Shown in pieces: positions 26,141 to 36,900 of a stretch of DNA of 64,000 bases. The notes under the pieces are model-generated. The model was not told the origin of the DNA and did no database searches. It saw only the letters and a program-made list of their open reading frames with translations. Made by a program: the position numbers and the translations under genes. Position 1 is the first letter of the stretch. Each line of letters begins with the position of its first letter. The stretch is taken from the NCBI GenBank assembly GCA_023038255.1, contig CP082927.1, forward strand, positions 1,130,146-1,194,145. Reading direction: 5' to 3'. The stretch is from Candidatus Peribacteria bacterium. GTDB taxonomy: Bacteria; Patescibacteriota; Gracilibacteria; Peribacterales; Peribacteraceae.

Positions 26141-26165
26141 AAAAAAGCCGGCTTGCGCCGGCTTT
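26141..26165 (-). terminator. Intrinsic terminator of the secreted-protein gene
   Basis: AAAGCCGGC-TTGC-GCCGGCTTT forms a 9-bp stem with a 4-base loop, and on the minus strand it is followed by a run of T. It lies 23 bases after the stop of the gene at 26188. Confidence 0.8.
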
Positions 26166-26187
26166 GAGAATCAAAGGAAGAATCACA

Positions 26188-26925
26188 TCACTGTGTGGCT
26201 GCCGTAAAGGTCACCGTTGTCTGGTACGTTCCTGTCGGCTGAATCTTGGTTGCACCAACCTGCGCACGGAATCCGATCTTGATCATGTCACCGCTTCCTG
26301 TCTGAGACGCAGTCGTGCTCTGACGGATAGTAAGCGTAGAACCTGTTTTCACGCGGGCCCACTTTTCTGTGGATGCATCTGTTCCCCACAGCATCGGCGC
26401 CACATCGGATCCGGAGCTAGTGGAAGACACGCGACCACCCCAACGGGCATCATTGGTCGTACCGCTCGGGTTCAGTTCCCACGTCTTGGTATAGTTGAAG
26501 GCACTTCCAGTACCGAAGGCCTGGATAATATCTTCAAACTGGCTGATAAGGTGTCCTGTTTTTGAACCGCCGCTTCCCGTCTGAACGCGCCAGCCAAGGG
26601 TATAGCCAGCCGTATTGTTTGTCTGCACACGACACTTCACCGCACGGTTATCCGAATACACACCCGTATCTCCTGTGTAGGTAATCGTTCCAAGGCTCAG
26701 TGTTTCTCCAGAACCACGGGAACCATCTCCGTTCGCATCACATGCAAGTCCAAGCGCCGCGGCCAATGTGACCTGAACAACGGCAGTTTCGCTATCTGTC
26801 AGTGCAAATCCCTTCAGCGGCTCCGCAATGGTAACAGTCATACAGTAGAGACCAACCATGGCAACAATACCAACGGTCACTGCACGCTGCTTTCTTTCGG
26901 AAGTAAGGAGAGGAGATGTACTCAT
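26188..26925 (-). CDS. Secreted surface protein, WxL/coat-like beta-sandwich
   Basis: The 245-residue protein has an N-terminal export signal (hydrophobic AVTVGIVAMVGLYCMTVTIAE after the charged SERKQR). The mature part is rich in Gly, Ser and Thr, with LACDANGDGSRGSGETLSLG, a calcium-like DxNxDG loop, and ends QPTGTYQTTVTFTAATQ, an ending typical of WxL-like and related all-beta surface domains. The window places it next to SLH and DUF916-like genes, which suits a cell-surface role. It has its own strong promoter and terminator, so it may be abundant. Exact function is unknown. Confidence 0.7.
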   Translation of the reverse strand: MSTSPLLTSERKQRAVTVGIVAMVGLYCMTVTIAEPLKGFALTDSETAVVQVTLAAALGLACDANGDGSRGSGETLSLGTITYTGDTGVYSDNRAVKCRVQTNNTAGYTLGWRVQTGSGGSKTGHLISQFEDIIQAFGTGSAFNYTKTWELNPSGTTNDARWGGRVSSTSSGSDVAPMLWGTDASTEKWARVKTGSTLTIRQSTTASQTGSGDMIKIGFRAQVGATKIQPTGTYQTTVTFTAATQ

Positions 26926-26973
26926 ACGATGTGTGGGTATATATATGTGTTAATTATTTCGTGTTTCGTAACA

Positions 26974-27002
26974 ATGATAGCATAGATTCACATAATTTGC
27001 AA
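26974..27002 (-). promoter_or_regulatory. Strong promoter of the secreted-protein gene
   Basis: TTGCAA (26997-27002) and TATCAT (26974-26979) are 17 bases apart on the minus strand, with TGC before the -10 box as an extended element. Unlike most promoters here it leaves a leader of about 40 bases. Confidence 0.65.
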
Positions 27003-27007
27003 GAAAC

Positions 27008-28198
27008 TCATAGCGCAGTTTCCCCTTCCCAAAGGATAAACATGAGAGATTTGAAGAATGTGGCAGGATGACGCAATGTATCAGACAAGGACCGCCAGGC
27101 GGTACGAGGAAGGGTTTCTTTCATCGGTGTCAGAGGAGTGTGCTGCTCAATGCGGCTTGTTTCACCGCGTGCACAATCCACACCATAGGTCAGATTCAAC
27201 ACGGCACGCGCCAGCATCGTAACCATTTCCGCACGGTTCATATGATCATTCGGACGGACAAGACCCGTATCGGCATCTCCCAGCAGCACACAATGATCGG
27301 CAGCAATCTGCACTGATCGCGTATACCACTGATCCGGAAGATTATCCGGAAAAACCGGTGCATACCCATTCCGGGAAAGATGGAGGAAGCGCACAATCAT
27401 CTGCGCAGCTTCTGCACGGGTCACAAGGAGTGCAGGTTTATCAAAACACGGACGTGTGCCGTAACAATCTCCATACCCGATCATCCAGCCACGACGCCCT
27501 GCTTCTTCAGTGTAGGGAAAATACCAGCTGCGCAGAGGGACATCGGCAAAGCTCGGCACAGAAGGAGACGGCGCAAGAATGCCACCGGACATCACCACAA
27601 GCAGCTTTGCAAAAGCAGCACGGGTTGCGCCGGCTTCAGGATAAAAAAGGCAGGCAGGATCTATATAGCCGGCACCACGGAAAGCGCGGACAGGAGCGGT
27701 AAACCAGACATCATCCGGAACATCCTCATACCAGGCTCCGTCACACGGAACAGGTGCAGCGGGACGCGTGCGATGCAAGCGGGCCCATCGATTTATTTTT
27801 TCATCAATACGATCCCCGAGCGATCCGGTAGGAAGATCCGGCGGGGTGACAACAGCGACGGTAACGGATGATGTGCTGTCACTCGACACAGCTGATGACA
27901 CATCGGAAGAGGACGACAAAGAAGAAGAGACAGAAGAGGATGAAACGGAACTGGATGAAACAGATGAAGAAGACACGACAGGCGTTCCCGATCCGCAATT
28001 GCCGGTTCCCGGATCTCCGTCATCCGGCCCAATGACAGAGACAGCAATACACACCTCCTCCGTTGTGGCACGAAGATGGTGCAACGGAGAAAGAAGCAAC
28101 GAGATGGACAAACCGGTCATCAGGAAAACAGCTGCAACCAGTCCGTGCCAGGCGGGAAAATATCTCTTCTGCCTGCGGGATAAAGGGTGTGTCTTCAA
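27008..28198 (-). CDS. S-layer homology (SLH) domain protein
   Basis: The 396-residue protein has a basic start KTHPLSRRQKRYFP and a hydrophobic signal segment to about residue 43. A Ser/Val-rich linker (VSSSSVSSSS repeats, about 73-110) leads to three SLH repeats: DDVWFTAPVRAFRGAGYIDP, PLRSWYFPYTEEAGRRGWMI and PDQWYTRSVQIAADHCVLLG, each followed by a T/NRAE-A segment. SLH domains bind secondary cell wall polymers, so the protein probably anchors the envelope lattice. The start is TTG at 28198 with GAGGGG 2 bases upstream and TATAAT 8 bases upstream. No catalytic domain is seen. Confidence 0.85.
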   Translation of the reverse strand: MKTHPLSRRQKRYFPAWHGLVAAVFLMTGLSISLLLSPLHHLRATTEEVCIAVSVIGPDDGDPGTGNCGSGTPVVSSSSVSSSSVSSSSVSSSLSSSSDVSSAVSSDSTSSVTVAVVTPPDLPTGSLGDRIDEKINRWARLHRTRPAAPVPCDGAWYEDVPDDVWFTAPVRAFRGAGYIDPACLFYPEAGATRAAFAKLLVVMSGGILAPSPSVPSFADVPLRSWYFPYTEEAGRRGWMIGYGDCYGTRPCFDKPALLVTRAEAAQMIVRFLHLSRNGYAPVFPDNLPDQWYTRSVQIAADHCVLLGDADTGLVRPNDHMNRAEMVTMLARAVLNLTYGVDCARGETSRIEQHTPLTPMKETLPRTAWRSLSDTLRHPATFFKSLMFILWEGETAL

Positions 28199-28206
28199 AT
28201 CCCCTC

Positions 28207-28212
28207 ATTATA
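28207..28212 (-). promoter_or_regulatory. -10 box TATAAT of the SLH gene
   Basis: A consensus TATAAT ends 8 bases before the TTG start at 28198; the GAGGGG that looks like a ribosome site lies between them and would be mostly upstream of the predicted transcript start. Confidence 0.5.
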
Positions 28213-28252
28213 GCAAAAAAGCACCGAAAAGGCCATCCCGTTCATCAGGATA

Positions 28253-29272
28253 TCAGCGGGACTCCTTCTTTCGAGGTGTCTTGCGTGCCGCATTTTCCGG
28301 CTCGCGGCGGCGGAACTCAAAGCGGGCCATTACGTACTGCACCAGGAAAGAAACCAGGAAAATCAGAAGGAGAATGACCAGAACCGGCAGAAGCGGGATA
28401 ACCCAGAAACTGGTGGACACTGATTCGAGATGCCGGCCATTGAATGCCGTAAAATCAGTGGAAGCGGTATAACGACCGAGGGCAAAACGCGGAGACCAGG
28501 TAAATGTACGCGCACGCTCAGACTCACGCAGAACTACCCAATCCTTAAAAGGCACTTCATCCACCGGAATACCGAAAATATTGCGGATGTCGACCGTTCC
28601 TGTAGGCAACATGTGAACCGTACCGGTATTTTTGGCAAGCAAGCGAAGATGGACAGGCAACGACCAGTTGAGCCGCTTGCTGGCAGTCAGACTGTCAATG
28701 AGTCCATTTTCAATGACATCTCCCTGCACACTGACCACAAAGAGGCTGGCAACGCGGGAAACAATATTGATACCGGACTCTTCAGTGGGCGGAATTTCGC
28801 GGGTGACAATCAGTGCTGCCTGATGATCTCCGGCATCGGCATTGGCCGGCACACGGACGGTGACACGGATAAATGCGCGGTCTGCATGCAACAGCTGAAC
28901 GCGGCGGATTTCCGGGGTGAGCCATCTGCGCGCGGAATAGGCACTGTCGAGGCCTTCAGCAAAAAACATCGGCGTCCCCTCCTGTTCAGGGTTGGCAATG
29001 AAATCTTCGCTCGTAAGGTTAAAAATCGCATCAGTGCCGCTGCGATTCGTGAGTTCCACATCAACCGTCCGCTCTTCCCCCGGAGCCATGGATAAAATAA
29101 ATCGTGTGGGACCGAGTGTGAAATCGTTGAGGACAGGTGTGTCACTCTGAACATTGATACGCAAACTCATCGGGCGCAAAGCCGAATTCACCAAAGGAGT
29201 CGTGGCCGCATCCACCGGCGTGATGGAAAGAAAAAATGCCGCTAGAAGAACCAACTGAAGTGCGCGTCTCAT
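28253..29272 (-). CDS. DUF916-like membrane-anchored surface protein
   Basis: The 339-residue protein has a signal peptide (RRALQLVLLAAFFLSITPVDA), a long beta-rich external part and a C-terminal helix FWVIPLLPVLVILLLIFLVS followed by basic RRREPENAARKTPRKK. The segments LSMAPGEERTVDVELTNRSG, VRVPANADAGDHQAALIV and FVVSVQGDVIENGLI match the plan of DUF916/WxL-binding proteins, whose two Ig-like domains hold surface proteins at the membrane. It is adjacent to the SLH and WxL-like genes. An in-frame start at 29302 is also possible and would lengthen the signal peptide. Confidence 0.75.
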   Translation of the reverse strand: MRRALQLVLLAAFFLSITPVDAATTPLVNSALRPMSLRINVQSDTPVLNDFTLGPTRFILSMAPGEERTVDVELTNRSGTDAIFNLTSEDFIANPEQEGTPMFFAEGLDSAYSARRWLTPEIRRVQLLHADRAFIRVTVRVPANADAGDHQAALIVTREIPPTEESGINIVSRVASLFVVSVQGDVIENGLIDSLTASKRLNWSLPVHLRLLAKNTGTVHMLPTGTVDIRNIFGIPVDEVPFKDWVVLRESERARTFTWSPRFALGRYTASTDFTAFNGRHLESVSTSFWVIPLLPVLVILLLIFLVSFLVQYVMARFEFRRREPENAARKTPRKKESR

Positions 29273-29377
29273 GCTGGTGTGGAAGAGTAGTGCATGGAAC
29301 AGCATATGCACAAGTGCGGCTGGTATGGACAAACACCCTGGTCTACACTGCAACTGCTTTTCCATCCGCCTCTCTTT

Positions 29378-29935
29378 ATGAAAAAAATCCTTGCCGTTCT
29401 TCTGACGCTTGTCCTGGTGGTTGTCGGCGTTGTTGCTTATAACCAGTATCAAATTCGCGCACTCGAAACACTCGTGAAAGAAAAAGCGGCTGCAGTGGCA
29501 GCAGGATATGGCACCATCATTGACCAGACACTTGTGCCACTGAACAAGACGCAAACGCTCAGTCAAACGCAAGCCACCATTTTGCGTGTCGTCACCCAAA
29601 CAAGAGAGGCCCTCGGGGAAGAAGAAAAAACACCTGCCATGGTCTCACTCATTCATACCATGCAGCTTTCTCTCGTCTCTTTTCTGAAAAGCGTACAACC
29701 GGACCAGTCATTCTCCGGCAGTGACCCGATCGCGTACCTGCAGCATGAAATGAGCGAGCGCGGCGATATCAATGAACAGCTGAGTGCCTACAATGAAGCA
29801 GCCAAGCAATGGAATGACCGGATACAAAACAAGATAGGCAGCTTAAAAGGAAATATCCTGGGAACGGAAGGTGCATTGCTCCCCTATCTGCGTTTTGACG
29901 GCCAGCAAGAGTATTTCACGACTATTTCCCTCTAA
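29378..29935 (+). CDS. LemA-like membrane-anchored helical protein
   Basis: The 185-residue protein has one N-terminal helix, KKILAVLLTLVLVVVGVVAY, and then an all-helical region with ATILRVVTQTREALGEEEK and LSAYNEAAKQWNDRIQNKIG, the latter resembling the AYN...YN segment of LemA proteins. LemA proteins have an N-terminus-out topology and a helical bundle; their role is unclear. The start at 29378 removes an unlikely 28-residue extension. It is read divergently from the DUF916-like gene and is followed by a 311-base gap. Confidence 0.6.
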   Translation: MKKILAVLLTLVLVVVGVVAYNQYQIRALETLVKEKAAAVAAGYGTIIDQTLVPLNKTQTLSQTQATILRVVTQTREALGEEEKTPAMVSLIHTMQLSLVSFLKSVQPDQSFSGSDPIAYLQHEMSERGDINEQLSAYNEAAKQWNDRIQNKIGSLKGNILGTEGALLPYLRFDGQQEYFTTISL

Positions 29936-30246
29936 AAACACCGCCATTTGGCAAAGAGAACAAAGGTTCAGGCTGCGCTACAAAAGTTCAGATGGATGCG
30001 CAACAGCCGGAGAGTGGCGTGAAACGGCAATCAGAGCACAATCTGTGAGAGGACAATCGGGTATAGCAAACAAGACATGGCTTGTGTCTGCGATACTTCC
30101 CTCTGCCCCCGCCCATGCCGATCCCGGGGGTCCGGGGCTGTATAGCAGGCTTTGCATCTGGCATAAAAGTTCAGAATGATTGCACCGAAGTGAACTTTTT
30201 GATATAATAATTAGAAAAATTCACCACAAACACACACGACACAAAA
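29936..30246 (+). promoter_or_regulatory. Regulatory gap before the HTH/giant-protein operon
   Basis: This 311-base gap holds no convincing gene. It has four copies of (A)AAAGTTCA: CAAAGGTTCAG at 29961, CAAAAGTTCAG at 29981 (exactly 20 bases apart), TAAAAGTTCAG at 30164 and an inverted TGAACTTTT at 30191-30199. The last two form a perfect 9-bp inverted repeat around the -35 box. They look like operator sites of a dimeric regulator, perhaps the HTH protein encoded just downstream. Confidence 0.55.
30180..30208 (+). promoter_or_regulatory. Promoter of the HTH/giant-protein operon
   Basis: TTGCAC (30180-30185) and a consensus TATAAT (30203-30208) are 17 bases apart. The transcript would have a leader of about 30 bases, A/C-rich and without a Shine-Dalgarno sequence. 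Confidence 0.75.
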
Positions 30247-30960
30247 ATGCACGCTCTCACTTCATCACAGCTTCGCGAGCTTGCTTCCAGTCCGGAGGCG
30301 GCACGCTTGAGCGTGAGCGCGCGTGAACGTCTCGGGTGGATTGTGACTTTCATGGAGCATGGACAGTCAGTGAGTGAGACCTGTGAGAACATCGGAATTT
30401 CGCGCAGCACATTTCACCGGTGGCTCGAACGTTTCGATCCGAAAGATCTTTCGACGCTCGAAGAAAAATCACATGAGCCACTGACGCCGCGCGTACCCAA
30501 CGTGTCCGCCGATGCAGTGACGCTCATCCGCGCGTACCGCCAGACAAGCCCGCACATGGGCAAAGAAAAAATCCGCGCCCTGCTGGCCACAGAACATGGT
30601 ATCACCATCTCGAGCTCAACAGTCGGCCGCGTGATCGAACGTGAACGTCTGTACTTTGCTGCAACGCCACTGCACTGGAAAAAGCGCACGAGCTCTGCAC
30701 AGTATGCAGTCACTCCTGCAGAGAATGAAAACGGGGAGGTAGCTCCTGTGATGGCAGTACACACAATGCCGGTACGCATCACACAGAAAAAACACCCGGC
30801 ATGGAAGCGTGCACTTATTACCAGCAGCATCCTCATCAACATCGCCATCATCACACTCTTCCTGGCCACTGCGTCCTGGGAGTTGAAAGACATGAATGCG
30901 TCCGTCACCAAAGAAAAGCCGGCGCAGACAATCACCGTCTCCAATCTTGACCGCCCATGA
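30247..30960 (+). CDS. Transposase-type HTH protein with C-terminal membrane anchor
   Basis: Residues 15-140 of this 237-residue protein are the two-part HTH of IS481/IS630-type transposases: ERLGWIVTFMEHGQSVSETC, ENIGISRSTFHRWLERFDP, then VTLIRAYRQTSPHMGKEKIR and ITISSSTVGRVIERERLYF. The rve catalytic domain that follows in transposases is missing. Instead there is a polar linker and one membrane helix, ALITSSILINIAIITLFLAT (about residues 193-212), with a short external tail. No terminal repeats flank it. It looks like a domesticated DNA-binding domain turned into a membrane-bound regulator. Its stop overlaps the giant gene ATG, so the two are coupled. Confidence 0.75.
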   Translation: MHALTSSQLRELASSPEAARLSVSARERLGWIVTFMEHGQSVSETCENIGISRSTFHRWLERFDPKDLSTLEEKSHEPLTPRVPNVSADAVTLIRAYRQTSPHMGKEKIRALLATEHGITISSSTVGRVIERERLYFAATPLHWKKRTSSAQYAVTPAENENGEVAPVMAVHTMPVRITQKKHPAWKRALITSSILINIAIITLFLATASWELKDMNASVTKEKPAQTITVSNLDRP

Positions 30961-33900
30961 TGCACTCCTTCCTCCGCCACCGGCAGAGAATGTGCATCCG
31001 TCTCAAGCGGAGCATCGCCGCTGTCACATTGATGACCATGCTGACACAGATGTCAGGTCTCACACAGCTCTCCGCCTTCTCTTCTGCTCTCGCCATCCCG
31101 AAAGCGGAAGCCGCGACAGGCATCTTCCCGGCTATCAACTATCAGGGCCGCATCACAGGCATCAACGGGACATCTGTTGCGAATGGTAAATATAACGTGC
31201 GCTTCAAAATCTACACGGCAGCGATTGGCGGATCTCCCGTCTGGAGCGAAACATGGGACACTACCACACAGCAGGTCACCATGACCGGCGGACTCTTCTC
31301 TGTCCCCCTTGGTACACATGTGACCATGACAGGAAGCGTCAACTTCAATACGGACAATATTTATCTCCAGATTGAATTCGATGACGACAACAATAACACC
31401 TACACGGAAATCTTCACCCCGCGCCGCCGCTTCGGATCGGTCCCCTACGCACACAATGCAAACATGCTCGACGGACTCGATTCCACAAAGTTCGTCCGCA
31501 AAGACCAGCCGGAAACACTCTCCGGCACGCTGACTATTAAACCGAATGTCTCATCCGTTCTTGCACTCAAGGCAATCGGCACACTGTCCGGTACGGCAAT
31601 CCATGCGGATCAGGATCTGAGTGCATCCGGAAATATTATTGCAGAAGGAACGATCTCCGGCTCTTCTCTCTATGCCGGAACAAGCATCCGGGGTGGCGGG
31701 CTCACCGATTGTGATGCTGCATCCTCCAGACTTCTCTGGGACGCAACAACCGGTCGCTTCTCCTGCGGCACCATCAGCCCAAGCTTCTCGACGGGCAACG
31801 TGCTCACAATTGGCAATGCGAAATATGTGAGCAAGCAGGGTGACACAATGACGGGGGCTCTCGTCATTAATATCCAGAGTGGTTCACTCGGAAGTATGGG
31901 CCTGAGAGTGATCAATACATTGAGCGGTGCCATCATCCATGCAGAGAAAGAACTCACCTCTTCCGGAACATTGATGGTGAAGCAGACGGGAACAGTCCGT
32001 GGATCAGGAGCTCTGACGGTGGTGAATACAACGACCACAGGAACAGGAGCATATATGGCTGCAAATGACGCCGTTCTTGCGCTCAACAGCACAGCCAATA
32101 CAGTTGCAGCATCCAAACACATTCTCTTTGGCTACAAGGGAACATTTGATACGACCCTCTGGAGAAGTGCAGCAAACGTACTCTCTACAAACGGAACATT
32201 CTCGGGAGCATCTCTCTATGCAGACAACACCATCCGCGGTGCTGGTCTGGCAGACTGTGACGACGGAGTGGCAAGCAAGCTCCTCTGGGATGCAACAAGC
32301 GGCCGCTTCAGCTGTGGAACGGATCAGAGTGGATCGAGTGGCCTTTCGCAGGCTGCGGGTGATGCACGCTACGTAAAAAAGAGTGGTGATACCATGACAG
32401 GAGTGCTTGTGATCCAGAACGGCAACACACACACTCCTACTGGAACTGCTCTCTTGAATGTAAGAGGAACGATCTCTGGTACCACTCTCTACGCAAATTC
32501 TGCCCTCCGCTCTTCTGGCTCTATCACGGCAGAAGGCGCCATCAGTGGATCAAGTCTCTACGCAGGAACCAGCATCCGTGGTGCAGGCTTGAGTGATTGT
32601 GATACCGCATCGTCCGCACTACAGTGGGACGCAACAACAGGCCGCTTCTCCTGCGGCACCATTACAGGAAGCAGCTTCTCCACAGGAAATGTGCTGACGA
32701 TTGGCAATGCGAAATATGTGAGCAAGCAGGGTGACACAATGACGGGTGCTCTCGTCATTAATGTGCAGGGCGGCACACTGGGAACAATCGGATTGAAGGT
32801 ACTCAACACCCTCTCGGGTGCCATCATCCATGCAGAAAAAGAACTCACCTCTTCCGGAACATTGATGGTGAAGCAGACGGGAACAACGCGTGGATCGGGA
32901 GCGCTGACAGCAGTAAACACGACACGCTACGGAACAGGAGCATATATCACATCCAGCGGGTCTGTCCTTGTGCTCAATACAGCATCAACCACATCCCGTC
33001 ATATCCTGTTTGGATATGCAGGAAACTTTGATACGGCTCTCTGGAGAAGCGGTGCTGCAACATTGTCTACCAATGGAACATTCTCCGGTGTCACGCTCTA
33101 TGCAAACTCTGCGATCCGCTCTTCTGGTTCGATTGTTGCAGAAGGTGCGATCTCTGGATCTTCTTTGTACGCAGGAACCAGTATCCGTGGTGCAGGCCTG
33201 ACGGATTGTGACACCTCTGCAACGAGCAAGCTTCTGTGGGATGCAACAACCGGACGCTTCAGCTGTGGCACAGACCAGGCTGGTGGCAGCTTCTCGACGG
33301 GCAATGTGCTCACGATTGGAAACGCCAAGTACGTCAGCAAGCAGGGTGATACGATGACAGGAGCGTTGGTGATCAATATGCAGGGTGGCACCATGAATAC
33401 GGTTGGCCTTAATGTTATGAATACAATCTCCGGCGCAATCATTCATGCGGAAAAGAGCCTTACTTCTTCAGGAACCCTTGCAGTCGAAGGAGCAGCAACG
33501 GTTGGTGGCATGCTGCATGTACTCCAAAGTAACGGCGAAATCCGGCTGGATACAGGGGGAGCGGGAAACACGTCCACTCTCTCGTTCTATGACGGTTCAC
33601 AGCGTGCAACTATTTCGAATAATCAGGCGACATTTACTTTCGCGATTTCTACGCAAAACACACTCTTAATCAATTCAAGCGATTATATCGCCATGTCCGC
33701 TCCGAACTATGTGAATATCAATAACATTGCCACATTTACGACAGCCGGCTTGGGTCTTGGAACTGCAACACCCGATACGCCGCTAGAAGTGATTGGCACA
33801 ATCTCCGGATCGACGGTGTATGCAGCCAATGCACTCCGCTCGTCTGGCAGCATTACCGCAGAAGGTGCGATCTCTGGATCTTCTTTGTATGCAGGAACAA

Positions 33901-36900
33901 GTATCCGTGGAGCAGGTTTAAGTGATTGTGACACCTCTGCAACGAGCAAACTTCTGTGGGATGCAACAACCGGACGCTTCAGCTGTGGAACTGATGCTGC
34001 TGGTGGTGGCTTCTCTACGGGAAACGTGCTGACGATTGGCAATGCGAAATATGTCTCAAAGCAGGGTGATACGATGACAGGAGCGTTGGTGATCAATATG
34101 CAGGGTGGATCACTTGGAAGTATTGGTCTCAGAGTATTGAATACATTGAGCGGTGCCATCATCCATGCAGAGAAAGAACTCACTTCTTCCGGAACATTGA
34201 TGGTGAAGCAGACGGGAACAACGCGTGGATCGGGAGCGCTGACAGCAGTAAACACGACACGCTACGGAACAGGAGCATATATCACAGCATCTGGATCTGT
34301 CCTTGTGCTCAATACAGCATCAACCACATCCCGTCATATCCTGTTTGGATATGCAGGAAACTTTGATACGGCTCTCTGGAGAAGCGGTGCTGCAACATTG
34401 TCTACCAATGGAACATTCTCCGGTGTCACACTCTACGCAAACTCTGCTATCCGTTCCTCTGGTTCGGTTGTTGCAGAAGGAGCCATCAGTGGATCAAGTC
34501 TCTACGCAGGAACATCCATCAGCGGAGCAGGTTTAAGTGATTGTGACACCTCTGCAACGAGCAAGCTTCTGTGGGATGCAACAACGGGAAGATTCAGCTG
34601 TGGCACAGATTCCTCCGGAAGCTTCTCCACAGGAAACGTCCTGACGCTCGGCAATGCTCGCTACGTTGAACTGAAGGGCGACAGTATGACTGGATCATTG
34701 CAGACACCGAGCATCAACCTGTCGGGCGTCCTGCTGACCAATCTCAATGGATTTAACGAAGCACTCAATCTGAACAATGCAGGACTTGCAACCTATGGCG
34801 TCACTCGTTTGCAGGCGAATGGAAACCTCACCAATATCGGCTCCGTCCAGTCAGGTGAAATCCATGCAACAATGGGGGGAACGTTTGCAGCGAAAGTGGA
34901 CTACACCGTAGGAAACAGTCCATTCTCCGTTGCCATGGGAGATCTGAACGGAGATGGCGTACAGGATTTGGTGGCGTCAAACTACAGCAACAATTCTGTT
35001 TCTGTCCTGCTCAATAATGGAAATGGAACATTTGCAACAAAGGCAGACTATGCAACGGGATCCAGTCCGTACTTTGTGACCGTGGGCGATCTGAATGGAG
35101 ATGGAAAATTGGATATCGTCACGCCAAACAATGGAACCACTACGATCTCTGTCCTGCTCAATAATGGAAATGGAACGTTTGGGGCGAAAGTGGACTACAC
35201 AACAGGATCGAGTCCAAAAGCTGTTGCCATCGGTGATCTGAATGGTGATGGCAAAGCAGACTTGGCGGTAGCAAACAGCAGTTCTGCCCTCTCTATATTC
35301 ATGAATAAAGGAAACGGCACGTTTGCAGCAAAAGTGGACTACACAACAGGATCAACCCCATTCTCTGTTGCCATCGGTGATCTGAATGGTGACGGAAGAC
35401 TGGATGTGGTCACGGCCAACAATGGCACCACCACAGTTTCAGCATTCTTAAATAAAGGAGACGGCACGTTTGCAATAAAGGCAGATTACACCGTGGGGGG
35501 CAGCCCATATTCTGTTGCGATCGGCGATCTGAACGGTGATGGAAAAGCAGATTTGGCGACAGCAAATGGCGGCACCAGTGCATCAGTCTTGATAAATAAT
35601 GGAAATGGCACCTTTGCCACGAAGGTAGATTATACAACGGGAAGCTTGCCATACTCTATTGCTATTGGTGACATCAATGGTGATGGCAAGGCAGACCTGG
35701 GAGTGGCAAACTACACCAGCAACACTATTTCCACCCTCCAAAACAGAGGGAACGGAACATTTGCAACGAAAGTAGACTATGCCGCAGGAGCCAATCCTGC
35801 CTCCATTGCCATCGGCGATCTGAATGGTGATGGTAAAGCAGATTTGGCGACAGCAAATGGTGGCACTACTACTGTCTCCGTCTTCCTGAACAACACCAAA
35901 ACCATCCTCTATGCATCCAGTGGAACAGGTGGAACAGTCGGTATCGGCACCTCCACTCCGGGTGCGAAGCTTGCAGTGTCCGGCTCGGTGCTCATTGGCA
36001 ATAACATTACAAATAGAGCAACGAAGACAAACGTCGGACTGGAAGTGATTGGTACCATCTCCGGTGCCATCGTGACCGCAAACACACTGCGCTCCAGCGG
36101 ATCGATTGTGGCTGAAGGAACCATCAGTGGTGCAAACCTCTATATAGGAACTTCAATCCGTGGAGCAGGACTGGTGAATGACTGTGATACCGCATCGACC
36201 AGCAAACTCCTCTGGGACTCTACAACCGGACGCTTCAGCTGTGGAACGGATACAGCCGGAGGAGGCTTCTCTACCGGTAACGTCATCACGATCGGCAACG
36301 CCAACTACGTGAAAAAGGCGGGAGATACCATGACAGGAACACTCGTCATCGATATCAAGAACGGCACTCTGGGATCACTCGGACTGCGTGTCCTGAACAC
36401 CCTCTCCGGCGCCATCATCCATGCAGAGAAAGAGCTGACCTCTTCCGGAACATTGATGGTGAAGCAGACGGGAACAACACGTGGATCAGGAGCGCTGACA
36501 GCAGTAAACACGACACGCTACGGAACAGGGTCATACATGGCAGCATCCGGTGCCATTCTTGTCCTGGATAGTACGGCGGGTGGCGCGGGCAACAGCAAGT
36601 CCCCGCATATTCTGTTTGGCTACAAGGGTACCTTCGATGTCTCCCTTGCCCGCACTGCAGCAAACACACTGTCTCTGACAGGATCCTTCCTGCCAGGTTC
36701 CACCAACCGTTACGACCTTGGTTCTTCTACTATGCGTTGGAGAGATCTGTATCTGTCCGGCTCCAGCCTGCACATTGGAACAAACGGCAATGAGGCAACC
36801 GTAGGCTACAACACGGCAGGAAGTTACTTCACAGTGGGAACCAGTAGTCAGACCAATGCCTTCACCATCCTGAACTCCAATGGATTTGTAGGTATTGGAA

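Noticed and set aside
29248-29298. Eight-codon leader peptide overlapping the DUF916-like start
   Set aside because: An ATG frame of eight codons does end on ATGA at the main start, but there is no promoter or ribosome signal to support it and it may be chance.
30247-30960. Active insertion sequence
   Set aside because: The catalytic rve domain is absent, no terminal inverted repeats or target duplications are visible, and the gene is overlapped by the giant gene.
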